Source: Nansenia antarctica
Lineage: Eukaryota > Chordata > Actinopteri > Argentiniformes > Microstomatidae
DNA length: 64,000 nt
NCBI GenBank assembly: GCA_963989245.1
Contig: OZ022346.1
Location: 2,558,462-2,622,461, forward strand
Direction of reading: 5' to 3'
Made by a program: the position numbers and the translations under genes. Below, piece by piece: positions 43,312 through 55,016 of the stretch; within the stretch, counting starts at the first letter, position 1; each line of letters opens with the position of its first letter. The notes beneath the pieces are model-generated. The model was given only the letters and a program-made list of their open reading frames with translations, was not told where the DNA came from and did no database searches.

Positions 43312-44344
43312 GTTTAAAAAGAAAAGTCTGAACATTTGTTTGGTTGCCGATATGAGGACCAAGAGGACTAGAACGTGTCACAATTATCTGTGGGATATGA
43401 ATGTCCTCTAGGCCAGTAGTGACCAGGTGTCATACAGACCAAATTAAAACACTCCCTGCATCAGAATAATGAAATGCAATTCGGTTGTTAAGTCTGACGT
43501 CAACAGAAATTTAGCAATGTCCGGGTCCAAATAAAAAATTCCCCGCACCAGAGTACCAGTGTACTAAAGCGGTAGAATTTCAGTTCAATCGTTTTTTAGA
43601 CTCGGATCTATTCATACAACAAGGGACACAGCACTTTCCCGTTTTCCCCATATTGTCAGCGTCTTTGAGCCTCGGAAAAGCGCTATACAAATATAATGAA
43701 TTATTATTATTACTGCGGCATTTCGAAGAGAGCGCCTCAGCCAACGTTGGACCCGGAAACACGTCACGACTTAACAACCGAATTAGATACTGTAGCTTGA
43801 GCTTCAAAACTTGTCCAAATGAGAATGAATTAATTCATGTTGACTGTATTATAGAAGCACTAAATGTACTATTTAGAATTAGAAAAATACCTTTGGAGTT
43901 GGAAATTATTCCAGTTATTGACCTAATGTAAAATGTTGACATAAGATGATGTCTTTTCCCATTGTACTTCTTAAATAGCAAGAGATGTGGATTATTTCAC
44001 AAAATATATGTATATATTATACTGTATGAATATGTTACACGTTCGTGTTTTGGTCCGCATGTCGGCATCCGATTTAATGTTCGGATTTTTCTTTCATTTC
44101 CACGTCGTTGAAAATCAATGACACATCACTAGTCATAACACAGCTTGTTTTGTGAGCCTGCTAACTCTGTAAAGTAGTGTTATAGTTAACTAGGTAGCAG
44201 TGGGGATTACTCTGAAGCCACTGCACTGCAGTATTTTGGCTTGACTAGTGAGTTTGTGTTGTGATTCTCAACAATGTTGAAATGAACGTGTTACATATGG
44301 TAGAATATGGAATGTTAAAGAAAGAAATCCCCAAAACAGGAAGA

Positions 44345-44524
44345 GAAAGACAACTGTGATTGGTTAGGGGGATCATAAGACAACTGTGATTGGTTAGGGG
44401 GATCATAAGACAACTGTGATTGGTTAGGGGGATCATAAGACAACTGTGATTGGTTAGGGGGATCATAAGACAACTGTGATTGGTTAGGGGGATCATAAGA
44501 CAACTGTGATTGGTTAGGGGGATC
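44345..44524. repeat. 30 bp minisatellite x6
   Basis: Six almost perfect 30 bp units built on GACAACTGTGATTGG and TTAGGGGGATC. Lies in the tpo intron just past the donor of the exon at 44549. Confidence 0.96.
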
Positions 44525-44548
44525 GTATGATGAGGGGTGAGGAGTTAC

Positions 44549-44755
44549 CTCAATAGGGAAGCAGGGGTTTATGTTTTCACATGTGCTCAAACAGTCCAGT
44601 CCTCCCAAGAAAGCAGCTTTGCTTGTGCTCTGAGGAGTGAAGGATATGTCATGGTCTATGTACTGGCCCCAGTCCACCAGCATCTGAGAATAGGCACAGT
44701 CTTCCACAGTTCCTTTCCTGGTGCTCTGCATCATGTTCTTGCTGACTTCCCGTAC
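44549..44755 (-). CDS. tpo: Thyroid peroxidase, distal-histidine exon
   Basis: The exon follows a TTAATGTATTAACTG...TTAAG acceptor and codes VREVSKNMMQSTRKGTVEDC, then AYSQMLVDWGQYIDHDISF, TPQSTSKAAFLGGLDC and CENINPCFPIE. It ends at GAG|GTAACT. WGQYIDHD carries the haem-bound Asp and the distal His; TPQSTSKAAF and CENxNPCFPI match vertebrate TPO closely. Phases are 0 at both ends, fitting the exons at 46,644 and 42,365. Confidence 0.88.
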
Positions 44756-45117
44756 CTTAATACAGTTAATACATTAAATCAGTACCTATTAATACAGTTA
44801 ATACATTAAATCAGTACCTATTAATACAGTTAATACATTAATACAGTACCTATTATTGGATATATTATTATTTGGATGACAGGGCTGATTGCGGACAGGT
44901 GTCAGTAATCAGCCTCGTTATCCAACTGGTCTATTTAACCTTGGTGTGTTTGTTCCCCCTGGCAGTGAACGAGGCAGAGACAAGCTGCCAGATGGAGAGA
45001 GACACTGTGTGTCAGTGAGCGAGTCCCGAAAGGGCGTATTAGTATTTGTTTGTTACACGTCAGTGACGTGCTGAGCTGTACAGCGAAATTAGGGGTCTAA
45101 TTAATTTTTAGATGACT

Positions 45118-45184
45118 AATAGGCACAGTCTTCCACAGTTCCTTTCCTGGTGCTCTGCATCATGTTCTTGCTGACTTCCCGTAC
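45118..45184 (-). pseudogene. tpo: Partial recopy of tpo distal-His exon (5' part with acceptor)
   Basis: Matches 44689-44755 including the TTAAG acceptor, then diverges after DCAY, where a TAG follows immediately. It lacks the WGQYIDHD segment and a donor. Confidence 0.85.
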
Positions 45185-45825
45185 CTTAATACAGTTAATA
45201 CATTAAATCAGTACCTATTAATACATTAAAACAGTACCTATTAATACAGTGAGAACAAGGAGCATCGACTCAGAATTGGAGATATGTTGCTCTCCCCATT
45301 TTCACAGAGGACATAACACTGAAGTAAAATGTCATAAACTGTAGTTTCATTTGCTGTCATTTCCAGGGAAATCATAGGACCAGACAAGTACTCTTATGAT
45401 GGATCTCTAGATCACCAGCCTTTTTGAAAAATGGTCTTGTTGACTGTAAGCTGTGAATGTGTCTTCATAATCATGACCCATTGTATAATTAATGAATGGT
45501 CTCGTCTTAACAAAATCAGTTGATGCACATGTGGGGAGCATGGCACGTTCTGGCCTGCAGGTGGAGGGTGGATGACAGGGCTGATTGCGGACAGGTGTCA
45601 GTAATCAGCCTCGTTATCCAACTGGTCTATTTAACCTTGGTGTGTTTGTTCCCCCTGGCAGTGAACGAGGCAGAGACAAGCTGCCAGATGGAGAGAGACC
45701 CACTGTGTGTCAGTGAGCGAGTCCCGAAAGGGCGTATTAGTATTTGTTTGTTACACGTCAGTGACGTGCTGAGCTGTACAGCGAAATTAGGGGTCTAATT
45801 AATTTTTAGATGACTAATAGGCACA

Positions 45826-45882
45826 GTCTTCCACAGTTCCTTTCCTGGTGCTCTGCATCATGTTCTTGCTGACTTCCCGTAC
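45826..45882 (-). pseudogene. tpo: Second partial recopy of tpo distal-His exon
   Basis: Same fragment in the next 690 bp unit, with the same acceptor side and the same stop after the break. Confidence 0.85.
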
Positions 45883-46643
45883 CTTAATACAGTTAATACA
45901 TTAATACAGTACCTATTAATACAGTGAGAACAAGGAGCATCGACTCAGAATTGGAGATATGTTGCTCTCCCCATTTTCACAGAGGACATAACACTGAAGT
46001 AAAATGTCATAAACTGTAGTTTCATTTGCTGTCATTTCCAGGGAAATCATAGGACCAGACAAGTACTCTTATGATGGATCTCTAGATCACCAGCCTTTTT
46101 GAAAAATGGTCTTGTTGACTACGCTGTGAATGTGTCTTCATAATCATGACCCATTGTATAATTAATGAATGGTCTCGTCTTAACAAAATCAGTTGATGCA
46201 CATGTGGGGAGCATGGCACGTTCTGGCCTGCAGGTGGAGCCAGACTGTGGTGGAGGGTGGATGACAGGGCTGATTGCGGACAGGTGTCAGTAATCAGCCT
46301 CGTTATCCAACTGGTCTATTTAAACTTGGTGTGTTTGTTCCCCCTGGCAGTGAACGAGGCAGAGACAAGCTGCCAGATGGAGAGAGACACTGTGTGTCAG
46401 TGAGCGAGTCCCGAAAGGGCGTATTATTATTTGTTTGTTACACGTCAGTGACGTGCTGAGCTGTACAGCGAAATTAGGGGTCTAATTAATTTTTAGATGA
46501 CTAAGAAATCTAAGTTTCTTTGTAGGACAATCTACTCTGTATACTGCAAGTATATCTAGATTTCGGGCGGAGAAGCGGCGAACAAGCAACGCCAGCTTGC
46601 TCTCTCGACCGGCATTTTTTGAAAAGTGAACTTTAGAGATTAC

Positions 46644-46773
46644 CAGAGGAAGTTGGAACCCGTTATAGAGCTGCCCGCGGTTCCAGCCCCTGGGCTGCCT
46701 TTCTCCATCCTCATACTCTGCTGGAAGCCATCTGGCCAAGGCGCTGTTGGCTGCTCCCCAGAGAGGGTTCTGT
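46644..46773 (-). CDS. tpo: Thyroid peroxidase exon upstream of the haem exons
   Basis: The exon follows a TTTTTCAG acceptor and codes QNPLWGAANSALARWLPAEY, EDGERQPRGWNRGQLYNGF and QLPL, ending at CTG|GTAATC. It matches the vertebrate TPO stretch RWGASNTALARWLP...YEDG...PRGWNPGFLYNGFPLPP that precedes the VREV exon. The join to the exon at 44,755 is phase 0. The preceding exons (the propeptide and CNNR-type segment) are not found between here and 55 kb. Confidence 0.87.
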
Positions 46774-46824
46774 CTGAAAAACATGTCTTAGTATTTACAA
46801 GATATCCCATAACTGGGATATATT

Positions 46825-47464
46825 GGGATCATGAGAATTTTCTATCAGTCCATTGTTGAAAGTGTAATCAGATATGGAATAATTGTGTGGTTTGGCAACT
46901 TAACTGTACAACAAAAAAACAGACTAGTCAGCATTCACAAAACAGCTATGAAAATTGTAGGTGAAAGAGACTGTGATCCTAAATAAACTATATGAAAAAG
47001 CTGTCCTGGACAAGGCTAACAAGATAATCGCAGACCCCCAACATCCGCTCTCCACAGAATACGAAGTTCTCCCCCTAGGTAGAAGGCTTCGCATGCCAAG
47101 ATGTAACTATAAGCTCTTAAAACGATCATTTGTCCCATTCTCCATTAAACTAATCAATTCTCTCAAGCAGAAACGATGATTAGGACATGATCACCAGCAC
47201 CTGCACTTGATCTTAGACACCACTTGAAGGGCCATGTGCAATATTCGAAAACACCACTTGAAGGGTTATGTGCAATATATATTTATACCAAATGATGCCA
47301 TGTCCAGGTGGAAACTGCTGCCAATGTCACTCAATGTTTGTTGCTGTCCTGTTTACTTTGTCTACTGTATGTTGTATGTATCGTCACTGTTGCACTTGAA
47401 GCATGAAAGTACCATGCCCAAGACAAATTTCCCCTCGGGGACAAAGTACAATCAATCAATCAAT
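46825..47464 (+). mobile_element. LINE 3' end with (CAAT)n tail
   Basis: RT C-terminal stretch RIFYQSIVESVIRYGIIVWF, then (after one frame break near 46,962) KLYEKAVLDKANKIIADPQH and LPLGRRLRMPRCNYKLLKRS, and a stop at 47177-47179. A ~280 bp UTR follows, ending ACAAAGTACAATCAATCAAT. Confidence 0.83.
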
Positions 47465-47852
47465 AACACAACACAGGTGTGTACTGTATGCCATCTTTAA
47501 TCTCTAATTGGTTTGCCAACCAACACAGTTTTTTTGCAAGCTTGATCCAGTTATGGTGCTTTAAAGTAACCCTGCTGATTGGGTGAGAGTTAACATTGTA
47601 GTGGTGTGCCAGAGACCCATGCCTCCAGGGGATTGTGTCCACATACTGTTGTCCATATAGTGACATATAGCATAGTATATATATATATATATACATTCAG
47701 CTTTGCCGACTCCATGTGACAGCAGCTGGTGGAACCGGGAACAAGTCATCAGCCGATCAAATGTTCAGACTTATATTCTGGAAAGTGTAAATACATTCCA
47801 GCGTTGTTGAGAATCAATGACACACTCGCTAGATAACCAACACAGCTTGTTT

Positions 47853-48694
47853 TGAATGAATGAATGAATGAATGGTCTTTATTGTCATTAATACAGTACA
47901 GGTACCATACAACGACATTTAGGAGGGGGGGCTCCCCTGGTGCTTGGAAAAAAGACTAAAAACAAGCGAGCCAAGGGTAAAACAAGAGAAAAGAGCTGAT
48001 TGACATAAATAAGGCTATGTACACTATCTACTATACTATACAATAAAACACTGTGCTGTACACTATGCTATGATATAAATATCCTAACTTTTCCTATATC
48101 TGAACCTTATGTACACATGGGTTGTCATATTGCACATAATATTTGTTGCACATTCATTAAAGTGTCGCAGTTAGCAGGTTTAGAATGTTCACAGTTGTAT
48201 TACAATATTGCACTTATGTTTACAATCTAGTAGCTGCCATCAAATTGTCTAGATTGTCCAGAGCCTAGAACCTAGGTCTTTGCTGTGTTCAGGGCCTGAA
48301 TGGCCCTAGGGTAGAAGCTGAGCTTCAGTCTGTTTGTCCGTGCGAACATGGTCCTGAACCGCCTGCCTGAACGCAGCCGAACAAAGTGTTCGTTCCCAGG
48401 GTGGGATGGGTCCCTGGAGATCTTGGAGGCCTTCCTGAGGCAGCGTGTGTTGTACAGCTCTTCCAGAGAGGGGAGGGGGGCGCCGATGATCTTCTGGGCC
48501 GATCTCACGACTCTCTGTAGCGCTTTCCTCTCTGCGGCTGTGCAGCTGGAGAACCACACGCAAATGCAGTAGGTGAGGATGCTCTCCACTGTGCTGCGGT
48601 AGAAGGTCACAAGCAGCTCCTGTCTGAGGTGGTAGTGCAAGAAATACTGAAAAAGGATATTATTTGTATAGCACATTTCATACAACAGGGGCAA
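47853..48694 (-). mobile_element. LINE 3' end (same family as 28.5 kb copy), ATTC tail
   Basis: The minus strand reads YRSTVESILTYCICVWFSSC, ALQRVVRSAQKIIGAPLPSL and EELYNTRCLRKASKISRDPS, to FYPRAIQALNTAKT. A UTR follows, ending (CATT)n (47853-47873). The RT C-terminus is intact here where the 28.5 kb copy is deleted. Confidence 0.88.
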
Positions 48695-48720
48695 TTAAAA
48701 AAAATGCTTTACATGTCTTA
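48645..48720 (+). repeat. SINE-like repeat (TTTGTATAGCACATTTCATACA family)
   Basis: The TTTGTATAGCACATTTC, ATACAACAGGGGCAATT block recurs at 55,998-56,060 and is a common fish interspersed repeat. Confidence 0.65.
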
Positions 48721-48892
48721 ACAAATAAAATGTCACAAATAAACTTGAAACTGTAATCTGTCCATCAGTCAGAGTTTAAATATTCAAGCAGTGCAGCTCC
48801 ATCCTGTTGATGTTCCTGGAACACACGAACAGGTGGCTGCACGTTCTTTAACAAATCATTTAACAAAACATATCACAAATAAAATACTGCAT

Positions 48893-50995
48893 CTGTCCAT
48901 CAGTCTGAGTTGAAATATTCAAGCAGTGCAGCTCTCACACCAGCTCCTTCCTGTTGACGTTCCTGGAACATACGAACAGGTGGCTGCACATTCTCCATCA
49001 CTGGAGGGTCTGGCATGTAGCGGTCCCCATGCTCCTCACAAATGTTGTGCAGTACACAACAGGCCATCACCATTTTTTGGGTGAGGTCCAATTGACAGTC
49101 ATTCCTCTTTAGGAGACACCTCCATCTACCTTTCAGCCTTCCAAAGGATGTCTCCACAACTGCCCTAGCACTGTTTAGCCTGCCATTATAAATGTGTTGC
49201 TCCTGGGTCAGTCGGCCTGTATCAGAAAAAGGCTTCATCAGCCATGGTTGCAGAGGGTACGCAGGGTCTCCAATTAGGTAGTGTCCTATGTCACGTCCTG
49301 AGATGTTTGCGGTGTGCTGATTAAAAAAGTGTCCATCAGTCACAATTTCCCACAAATGAGACTGCCTCAGAACCCGTGAATCATGGACACTCCCAGGAAA
49401 ACCAACACAAACATCCCAGAACAGACCCTTGCCATCAACAACACCCTGAAGTATGATTGAATGCCATCCCTTTCTGTTATAATAGTCACGTGGGAACGCT
49501 TCAGGTGCTATTATGGGGATGTGGCTGCCATCTATCGCTCCAACGCATTGAGGTGCCCTCCACCTGTTGCCGAAAAATGTAATAATAATAATAATAATAC
49601 ATTTATTTTATAAGGCGCCTTTCATGGCACTCAAGGTTGCCGTACAACAACACATTTAAAAAAACAGTTACAAAATTCAAAATACATAGAAATATACAGT
49701 ATAAAACATAGCTAGCAGCAGAGCAGCACAGGAACAGTAAATCAATAGGGATACGCCTGCGTAAACAGGTGGGTTTTGAATGAGGAAATTGAAACAATGT
49801 TCCTGATGTTGGGGGGGAGGGAGTTCCAGAGGCGAGGGGCGGAGCGGCTGAAGGCTCTAAACCCCATGGTGGACAGACGGGCTGGGGGGACGGTCAGGTT
49901 GATGGAGGAGGCAGACCTGAGGGACCGGGTGGGAATTTTGATGTGGAGGAGGTCGGACAGGTATGGATGGAAGAGGTTATGGATAGCCTTGAAAGTATGG
50001 AGAAGGATTTTGTAATTGATGCGGTGTTTGATGGGGAGCCATCTCCATCAATTTACGGGAATCAGGGGTCTTAATGTGGTCAGGAAGCAGCACCTTAATA
50101 ACTGCATTGCAGAAATCCTGCACACAAAGACAAACAGTAGAAATGCCAATGCCAAAAAGGTGACTGACACTCCTGTAATCATTGTCGGTGGCCAGTCTCC
50201 ACAGGGCGACGGCAACCCCTTTAGACACAGGTACAGATAACCGGTAGTTGGTGGTCTTCCTTTGCAGGACACGGCCTAGGCGACGACAGATGTAGGTGAA
50301 GGACTCCCGGGACACCCGAAAGTTCCTTATGAACATGTCATTGTCGAAACCGGGAACAATGTCATCCCACCATTCCTGTGTCGGTGGATGTGCCCACACC
50401 CTCCGTGTTCTCATGGCGTTTATGATTGCCTGTAAAGTTACATTTTCCATAAAATGTCCATTGTCATACTTTGTTATAATTAACGTTAGATGATAAATTA
50501 CGAACTTATTTGCTGACTCGAACGTTACGTTATTTCCAGCGAATATATAATAATAATAATAATACATTTATTTTATATGGCGCCTTTCATGGCACTCAAG
50601 GTCGCCGTACAACAAATCTAAAAACAGCCACAAAATTCAAAACACAAAATACATTTAAAAAAAAAACAGTTTGAAGGTAGAGAAGGTCTGATCAGTGTTC
50701 TTTGGTTGATATCATGGCCATTCGCTCACCGTCAACAGCCGCTTTCAACGCAAGGGCTGTGTCGAGCAGATTTCTGACGAATAGCATAAGCTCTGTGATG
50801 TTCTCTATATATATAACATTGCATATCCTTTTTACATACCATTCGCCTTAGGCGTAATTGCCTTCTACGTGGTATTCTTCTTTCTCTTCTGTCTCTTCTG
50901 TTGATAAGCAGTTGTTGGGCCATGGATAATTGCGTGAAAACAAATATTTGGAGTAACATCAGGAAAGCCATCAGTTGATCAATGCGATCTGCCAT
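48893..50995 (-). mobile_element. PIF/Harbinger transposase gene, interrupted
   Basis: Minus-strand pieces in order. 50995-50850 is the Arg-rich HARBI1-like N-terminus (MADRIDQLMAFLMLLQIFVF... RRRQLRLRRM). 50450-50045 reads MENVTLQAIINAMRTRRVWA, WWDDIVPGFDNDMFIRNFRV and KGVAVALWRLATDNDYRSV, to LPDHIKTPDSRKLMEM. 49578-48900 reads APQCVGAIDGSHIPIIAPEA, FPGSVHDSRVLRQS, GDPAYPLQPWLMKPF and ARAVVETSFGRLKGRWRCL. Catalytic D (GAIDG), D (GDPAYP) and E (VVETSFGR) are all present. Two unrelated AAT-tailed repeats (49579-50045 and ~50547-50690) split the frame. A short duplicate of the C-terminal coding end lies at 48758-48843. Confidence 0.85.
49579..50045 (+). repeat. AAT-tailed retroelement inserted in the Harbinger gene
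   Basis: Starts (AAT)n, then ACATTTATTTTATAAGGCGC and CTTTCATGGCACTCAAGG, with a G-rich body. The first ~100 bp recur at 50,547-50,690. Both look like 3' ends of minus-strand SINE/LINE insertions. Confidence 0.7.
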
Positions 50996-51185
50996 TTTTT
51001 CCGATTTTGTTTACTTAATTGAGCAACGCCCTCTGCTGATCTTCTTCTTTTTAACGCCCTCTGTTGATGACGCGGATGGTTCCATTTAAATTGGTGTGAA
51101 CGCGGGCTCGTTCGCCAGACAGCTCCAGGGTTCGCAGGTTTCCGAACGCGAACCGGCACGGTTCTTTGCCGGTGTGAAAGCCCTA

Positions 51186-51720
51186 TGTGAGGGTGAGGCT
51201 GCTGAGAGCTGGAGAGAGTGGTGTTTGTGTTGTGGTTACCTCTGTTCGCCTCTCGTCGAACCGGGTGTAGAAGGAGTTCAGCTCTTCCTCCAGCAGGGGG
51301 TCGCCCTTAGCGGCGGAGAGCCTGTTGGCTCTGAAGTTTGTCATGCGCTGAACCCCCTGCCACACCCGCCTGGAGTCGTTGCTCAGGAAGCATTCCTCAA
51401 TCTTCTCTCTGTGGTCTGCCTTGGCCTCCCGGATGCCACGGTTTAGGTTAGCCCTGGTGGTGTTATACAGCAGTTTGTCCTTCGCTGAGAAGGCGTTGTT
51501 CCTCTCCTTGAGCAGTTGTCGGACCTTCTCAGTCATCCATGGCTTCGTGTTGGGGTAGACCCGGACACGTTTGTCCACGGTGGCTGAGTTGGTGCAGTTC
51601 ACTATGTGGTTCAGAACCGACGACGTGAACTGTTCCAGGTCCTCATGCTCATATTCCTGCCATGAGGTGTCATTCAGGCAGATCTGCAGTGGAGCGGACC
51701 CTGCTGGCCATTTGGAGAGT
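51186..51720 (-). mobile_element. LINE ORF2 fragment (endonuclease-RT linker)
   Basis: The minus strand codes CLNDTSWQEYEHEDLEQFTS, RVYPNTKPWMTEKVRQLLKE and GVQRMTNFRANRL, to EVTTTQTPLSPALSSLTLT. This is the linker before the RT. It stops abruptly at TATGTGAGGGTGAGG, next to a Harbinger-like end (GGCTTTCACACCGGC on the minus strand). Confidence 0.82.
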
Positions 51721-51894
51721 GTTAAATAATAAATAATATAAATATATATAAAGAAAGTGCTTAAATTAAGTGCAAGGCAACCTGATAGAAAAAAATGCAA
51801 AATTGCAGTAAAGAAAAACCTATGTCCAACATGCCCAAAATGGGCCAAAACATAAGAAGGAAATATAACAACAACACAACTTCATGTAAACACT

Positions 51895-52000
51895 CTCCAA
51901 TGGGCTAAATGTCTTCACCAATTCCTTGCATCTCTGGCGGGATACGAACCCAGGTCCTCCTGATGGCAACCATGGGTATCTACCATTCAGCCACCCCACT
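51895..52000 (-). mobile_element. tRNA-derived SINE fragment
   Basis: The minus strand has A-box-like TGGCTGAATGGTAGATAC and B-box-like GGGTTCGTATCCCGCC about 30 nt apart. A cloverleaf is not clean and no CCA-adjacent stem is evident, so this is a SINE head rather than a working tRNA. Confidence 0.5.
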
Positions 52001-53245
52001 TTATAAGGTTTACTCCCCATACGCAGTCTTTTCAATATAGTCCTGACAGGTAGGTTTGCTGTAAGGTGTTAGTGTGGGATTCTGGCTGCAACCACTGTTA
52101 AGGAAGGCCCAAGTGCTGTATGTTATACAGTGATCAAACAATAATTAAATAAGAAATCAAGAAATAAATTATATATGTACATTAAGGATTCAAACAACTC
52201 AAATCAAATCAAACCAATTATACTATAACATGCAGCTCAACCAAACCAAACCAATGCTCCAAAATAAATTAATGTAGGAGCATAGGGGCCCCCCCACAGC
52301 AGTTCCAGCTCTGGGACATCACACGACCACTGCAAACCACCCAATGGGATCCCAAACCCTAAAAACCCAATTCAATAATTTTTATTCAGAATAAAATGGG
52401 TAAATATAATTTAGAATAAAATGGGTTCACTTGCAAGGTTACATAATTCCCATCCAGTCAGTGTAATGTGGGTGCTTGCTTGGCATCGGTTATAGGAAAC
52501 CATTGCAGAAATATTTAGAAATTGCATGGGAAAATGGATACAATGGTCTATTATGAATTGGGTGATATTGTTAAGCATAGCTATTACTTTTTGTGTGGTA
52601 AATAGAATTCATTCATTCGTATGTCATTGTTAAATGTTAAGTAGTTATGTATTTGTCCCATTAGCCTCAAACAACACCAAGCGTCTTATGAAATACAATA
52701 ATTTATTAAAGCATTTTGTAAATCCAGTTACAAAAAAAATCAATTTCAGATTTTTTGTTTAATTATTTCCAAACAAGCAGAAGTGTAGTCGTAGTAACAG
52801 TACAGTCTTTATAAACAAGCAGAAGTGTAGTCATAGTAACAGTCTTTATAAACAAGCAGAAGCGTAGTCATAGTAACAGTCTTTATAAACAAGCAGAAGT
52901 GTAGTCATAGTAACAGTCTTTATAAACGGGGGGGTTATGGCTCTGGAGGGGCTGCCTGCAGCCCAGGGGGGTCCTGCATCCCTCCACCATACACTGTAAT
53001 GTTGTATGGTGCAATAACCAAGGACAAACAACAAACAAAAAACAAAGGTGTCTCAGGGCGGAGAGCAACTGGGCTCCGAAAGAGACTTGAAGGACCCAGT
53101 CACACAAAGCCAAGGTGCTGCCAATGTGCTAACGACCTCTGCCATGCTCACCTCCAGAACCTGCAAGGATAGCACACACACACACGCACACACACAGGTA
53201 ACAGGCAGTCAGGGAGAGGGTCTTCAGATTCAGGGTCTTCAGCCG
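52001..53245 (+). other. AT-rich stretch without genes; 36 bp minisatellite
   Basis: Four ~36 bp units containing AACAAGCAGAAGTGTAGTC lie at about 52,770-52,925. A (CA)n tract is at ~53,176-53,196. No exon could be supported. Confidence 0.6.
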
Positions 53246-53257
53246 AATGGGTAATTC

Positions 53258-54321
53258 TTCAGATTCAGATAACGTTTATTGCCATTATGCATACACATAT
53301 AGGAATTTGCTTCGACATTACAGTAAGTGCGTTTATACTTTTTTCACATGTATACAAAAACAAATGCAAAAAACAGGACAACACAGGACAGACAACAGTG
53401 CATTGGATAGTGCAACATATATAAAGTGCAGTGCAGAGTTTTTACAGTGAGTCCAGTGCATATTCAGTCCTGGGCAGACTTGGGGGCGGGGGGGAGGGGG
53501 AAGCCAGAGTCATTTATCAGCCTGGCGGCTGAGGGGTAGAAACTGAGCCTGTGGCGGGCCTTCAGTGCCTTAGGCAGCCGCAACCTTCTTCCAGAGGGAA
53601 GCAGGGTGAGGAGGCCGTGGCCGGGGTGGAAGGGGTCGGCCATGATCTTTCTTGCCCTCCTCAGAGCCCTGGTGTCATGCAAGGAGTTGAGGGAGGGCAA
53701 GGGACAGCCGATCACCCTCTCTGCTGAACGTAACACCCGCTGCAACTTGGCCTTGTCCTTGGTCGTTGCAGCAGGGAACCAGGTGATGATGGAGTGGGTG
53801 AGGATGGACTCTATGATGGCCGTGTAAAACTGGACCATCATGGACCTCGGCAGCCTGAGTTTCCTCAGCTGCCGGAGGAAGAACATCCTCTTCTGGGCCT
53901 TCTTCGTGAGGGCCTCGGTGTTCCGCTCCCACTTGAGGTCCCGGGAGATGGTCATGCCTAGAAAGCGGCATGACTCCACGGAGGCCACCGGGGTACCTCC
54001 CAGCGTGATGGGAGGGGGCAGGGCTGCTTTCCTACGGAAGTCCACCACCATCTCCACTGTTTTCAGAGCATTGAGCTCCAGATTGTTTAAACTGCACCAG
54101 CTCTGCAGCCCCTCGATCTCACCCCTGTAGGCAGATTCGTCCCCCCCGGAGATGAGGCCCACCAGGGTTGTGTCGTCTGCAAACTTCAGGAGCTTGACCG
54201 AGGGGTGGCGGGAGACACAGCTGTTGGTGTATAGGGAGAATAGTGCTGGAGACAGGACGCAGCCCTGCGGGGAGCCCGTGCTGGTGGACCTGGAGCTGGA
54301 AATGCTCTTCCCCAGCTTCAC
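53258..54321 (-). mobile_element. LINE reverse transcriptase C-terminal half with 3' UTR
   Basis: An 857 bp open frame codes STSTGSPQGCVLSPALFSLY, LLKFADDTTLVGLI (FADD active site), a thumb region, FYTAIIESILTHSIITWFPA and HPGHGLLTLLPSGRRLRLPK, ending at TGA 53464-53466. The UTR ends near the ATCTGAATCTGAAG duplication at ~53,228-53,270. It is 5'-truncated just before the GSPQG motif; fingers and endonuclease are absent. Confidence 0.88.
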
Positions 54322-54454
54322 CTTAATAATGTAAACAATAATGCCTTGTCTACCAGCTGAAGGCTCTTTTGAATTGAGGAAATGATCAATCTCCTATTGT
54401 CAAATGCACCTGGAGAATGTACTGTATCATGCAATGAGTTCACAAAACATGTCA

Positions 54455-54482
54455 TAAACAACAACAACAACAACAACAACAA
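54455..54482 (+). repeat. (AAC)n microsatellite
   Basis: Nine ACA/AAC triplets. Confidence 0.95.
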
Positions 54483-54918
54483 AAAGTCACAGAACAACGT
54501 TCTATAATACCGGAAGAGAGGAACAACCAAATGCACTCAAACAGGGAAAATTCAATTACTCAATTACTCAACTTCTGTAGGGCAACCTGCCATGGTGATC
54601 ACTTTAACATGTGTTAACATAACGTAACATGACTTTGTAGCAGTCACACAAGTCTCAAGTCATCCCTAACCCAAAGGTTTTACTTACAATGACTGATATA
54701 TAGTCCATTCACCTATTGTACTGTACTACTTTGGATAAAAGCTTTGGCTAAATGACATTTACTAAATGTAAATGTAGGTATTCGATATATAGACATACTA
54801 CAAGTCTACAAACTTTTTCAGTCAAAAGTGGACGATAGAAATGTCTTGTCTGTACATAGAAACATGTAATGCAGGCATGGGATAATAAGAAGCAGAGGAA
54901 GATGGAGAGCTGACTTAC

Positions 54919-55016
54919 GTTTGGTGATTCTTGCCTTTTCACTAGAAGAACATGCTATGATCATGCAGGATACGATAGCATAGCTCAGGTTCAGTCCAAC
55001 AGCCATGGCGTTGATG
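54919..55016 (-). CDS. First coding exon with signal peptide, possibly tpo
   Basis: The exon has a TTTCTGTTGCAG acceptor, 10 nt of 5' UTR, ATG in GCCATGG context at 55006, and the sequence MAVGLNLSYAIVSCMIIACS, then SSEKARITK, to a GTAAGT donor at 54918. The hydrophobic run of about 16 residues followed by SSEKAR looks like a cleavable secretory signal. Its strand and place upstream of the tpo exons make tpo the natural owner, but the sequence is too short to prove it, and the intervening propeptide exons are missing. Confidence 0.5.

Larger units (their letters stand above)
44875..46503. repeat. ~690 bp tandem repeat (2.3 units) in a tpo intron
   Basis: Units start at GATGACAGGGCTGATTGCGG (44875, 45571, 46260), spacings 696 and 689 bp. 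Each of the first two units includes the acceptor and the first 57-67 bp of the distal-His tpo exon, an AATACAGTTAATACATTAA tract, and a GAACAAGGAGCATCGACTC block. Confidence 0.92.

Noticed and set aside
44889..46459. Repeated 61-92 residue frames (VFVPPGSERGRDKLPDGERH)
   Set aside because: Present in each 690 bp intron repeat unit, without homology, acceptor or start context.
44875..46503. CRISPR-like regular repeat
   Set aside because: Eukaryotic ~690 bp tandem duplication with exon fragments, not short repeats with unique spacers. No CRISPR array is present anywhere in the window.
51895..52000. Functional tRNA gene
   Set aside because: A and B boxes are present, but I cannot pair a convincing acceptor stem; SINE head more likely.
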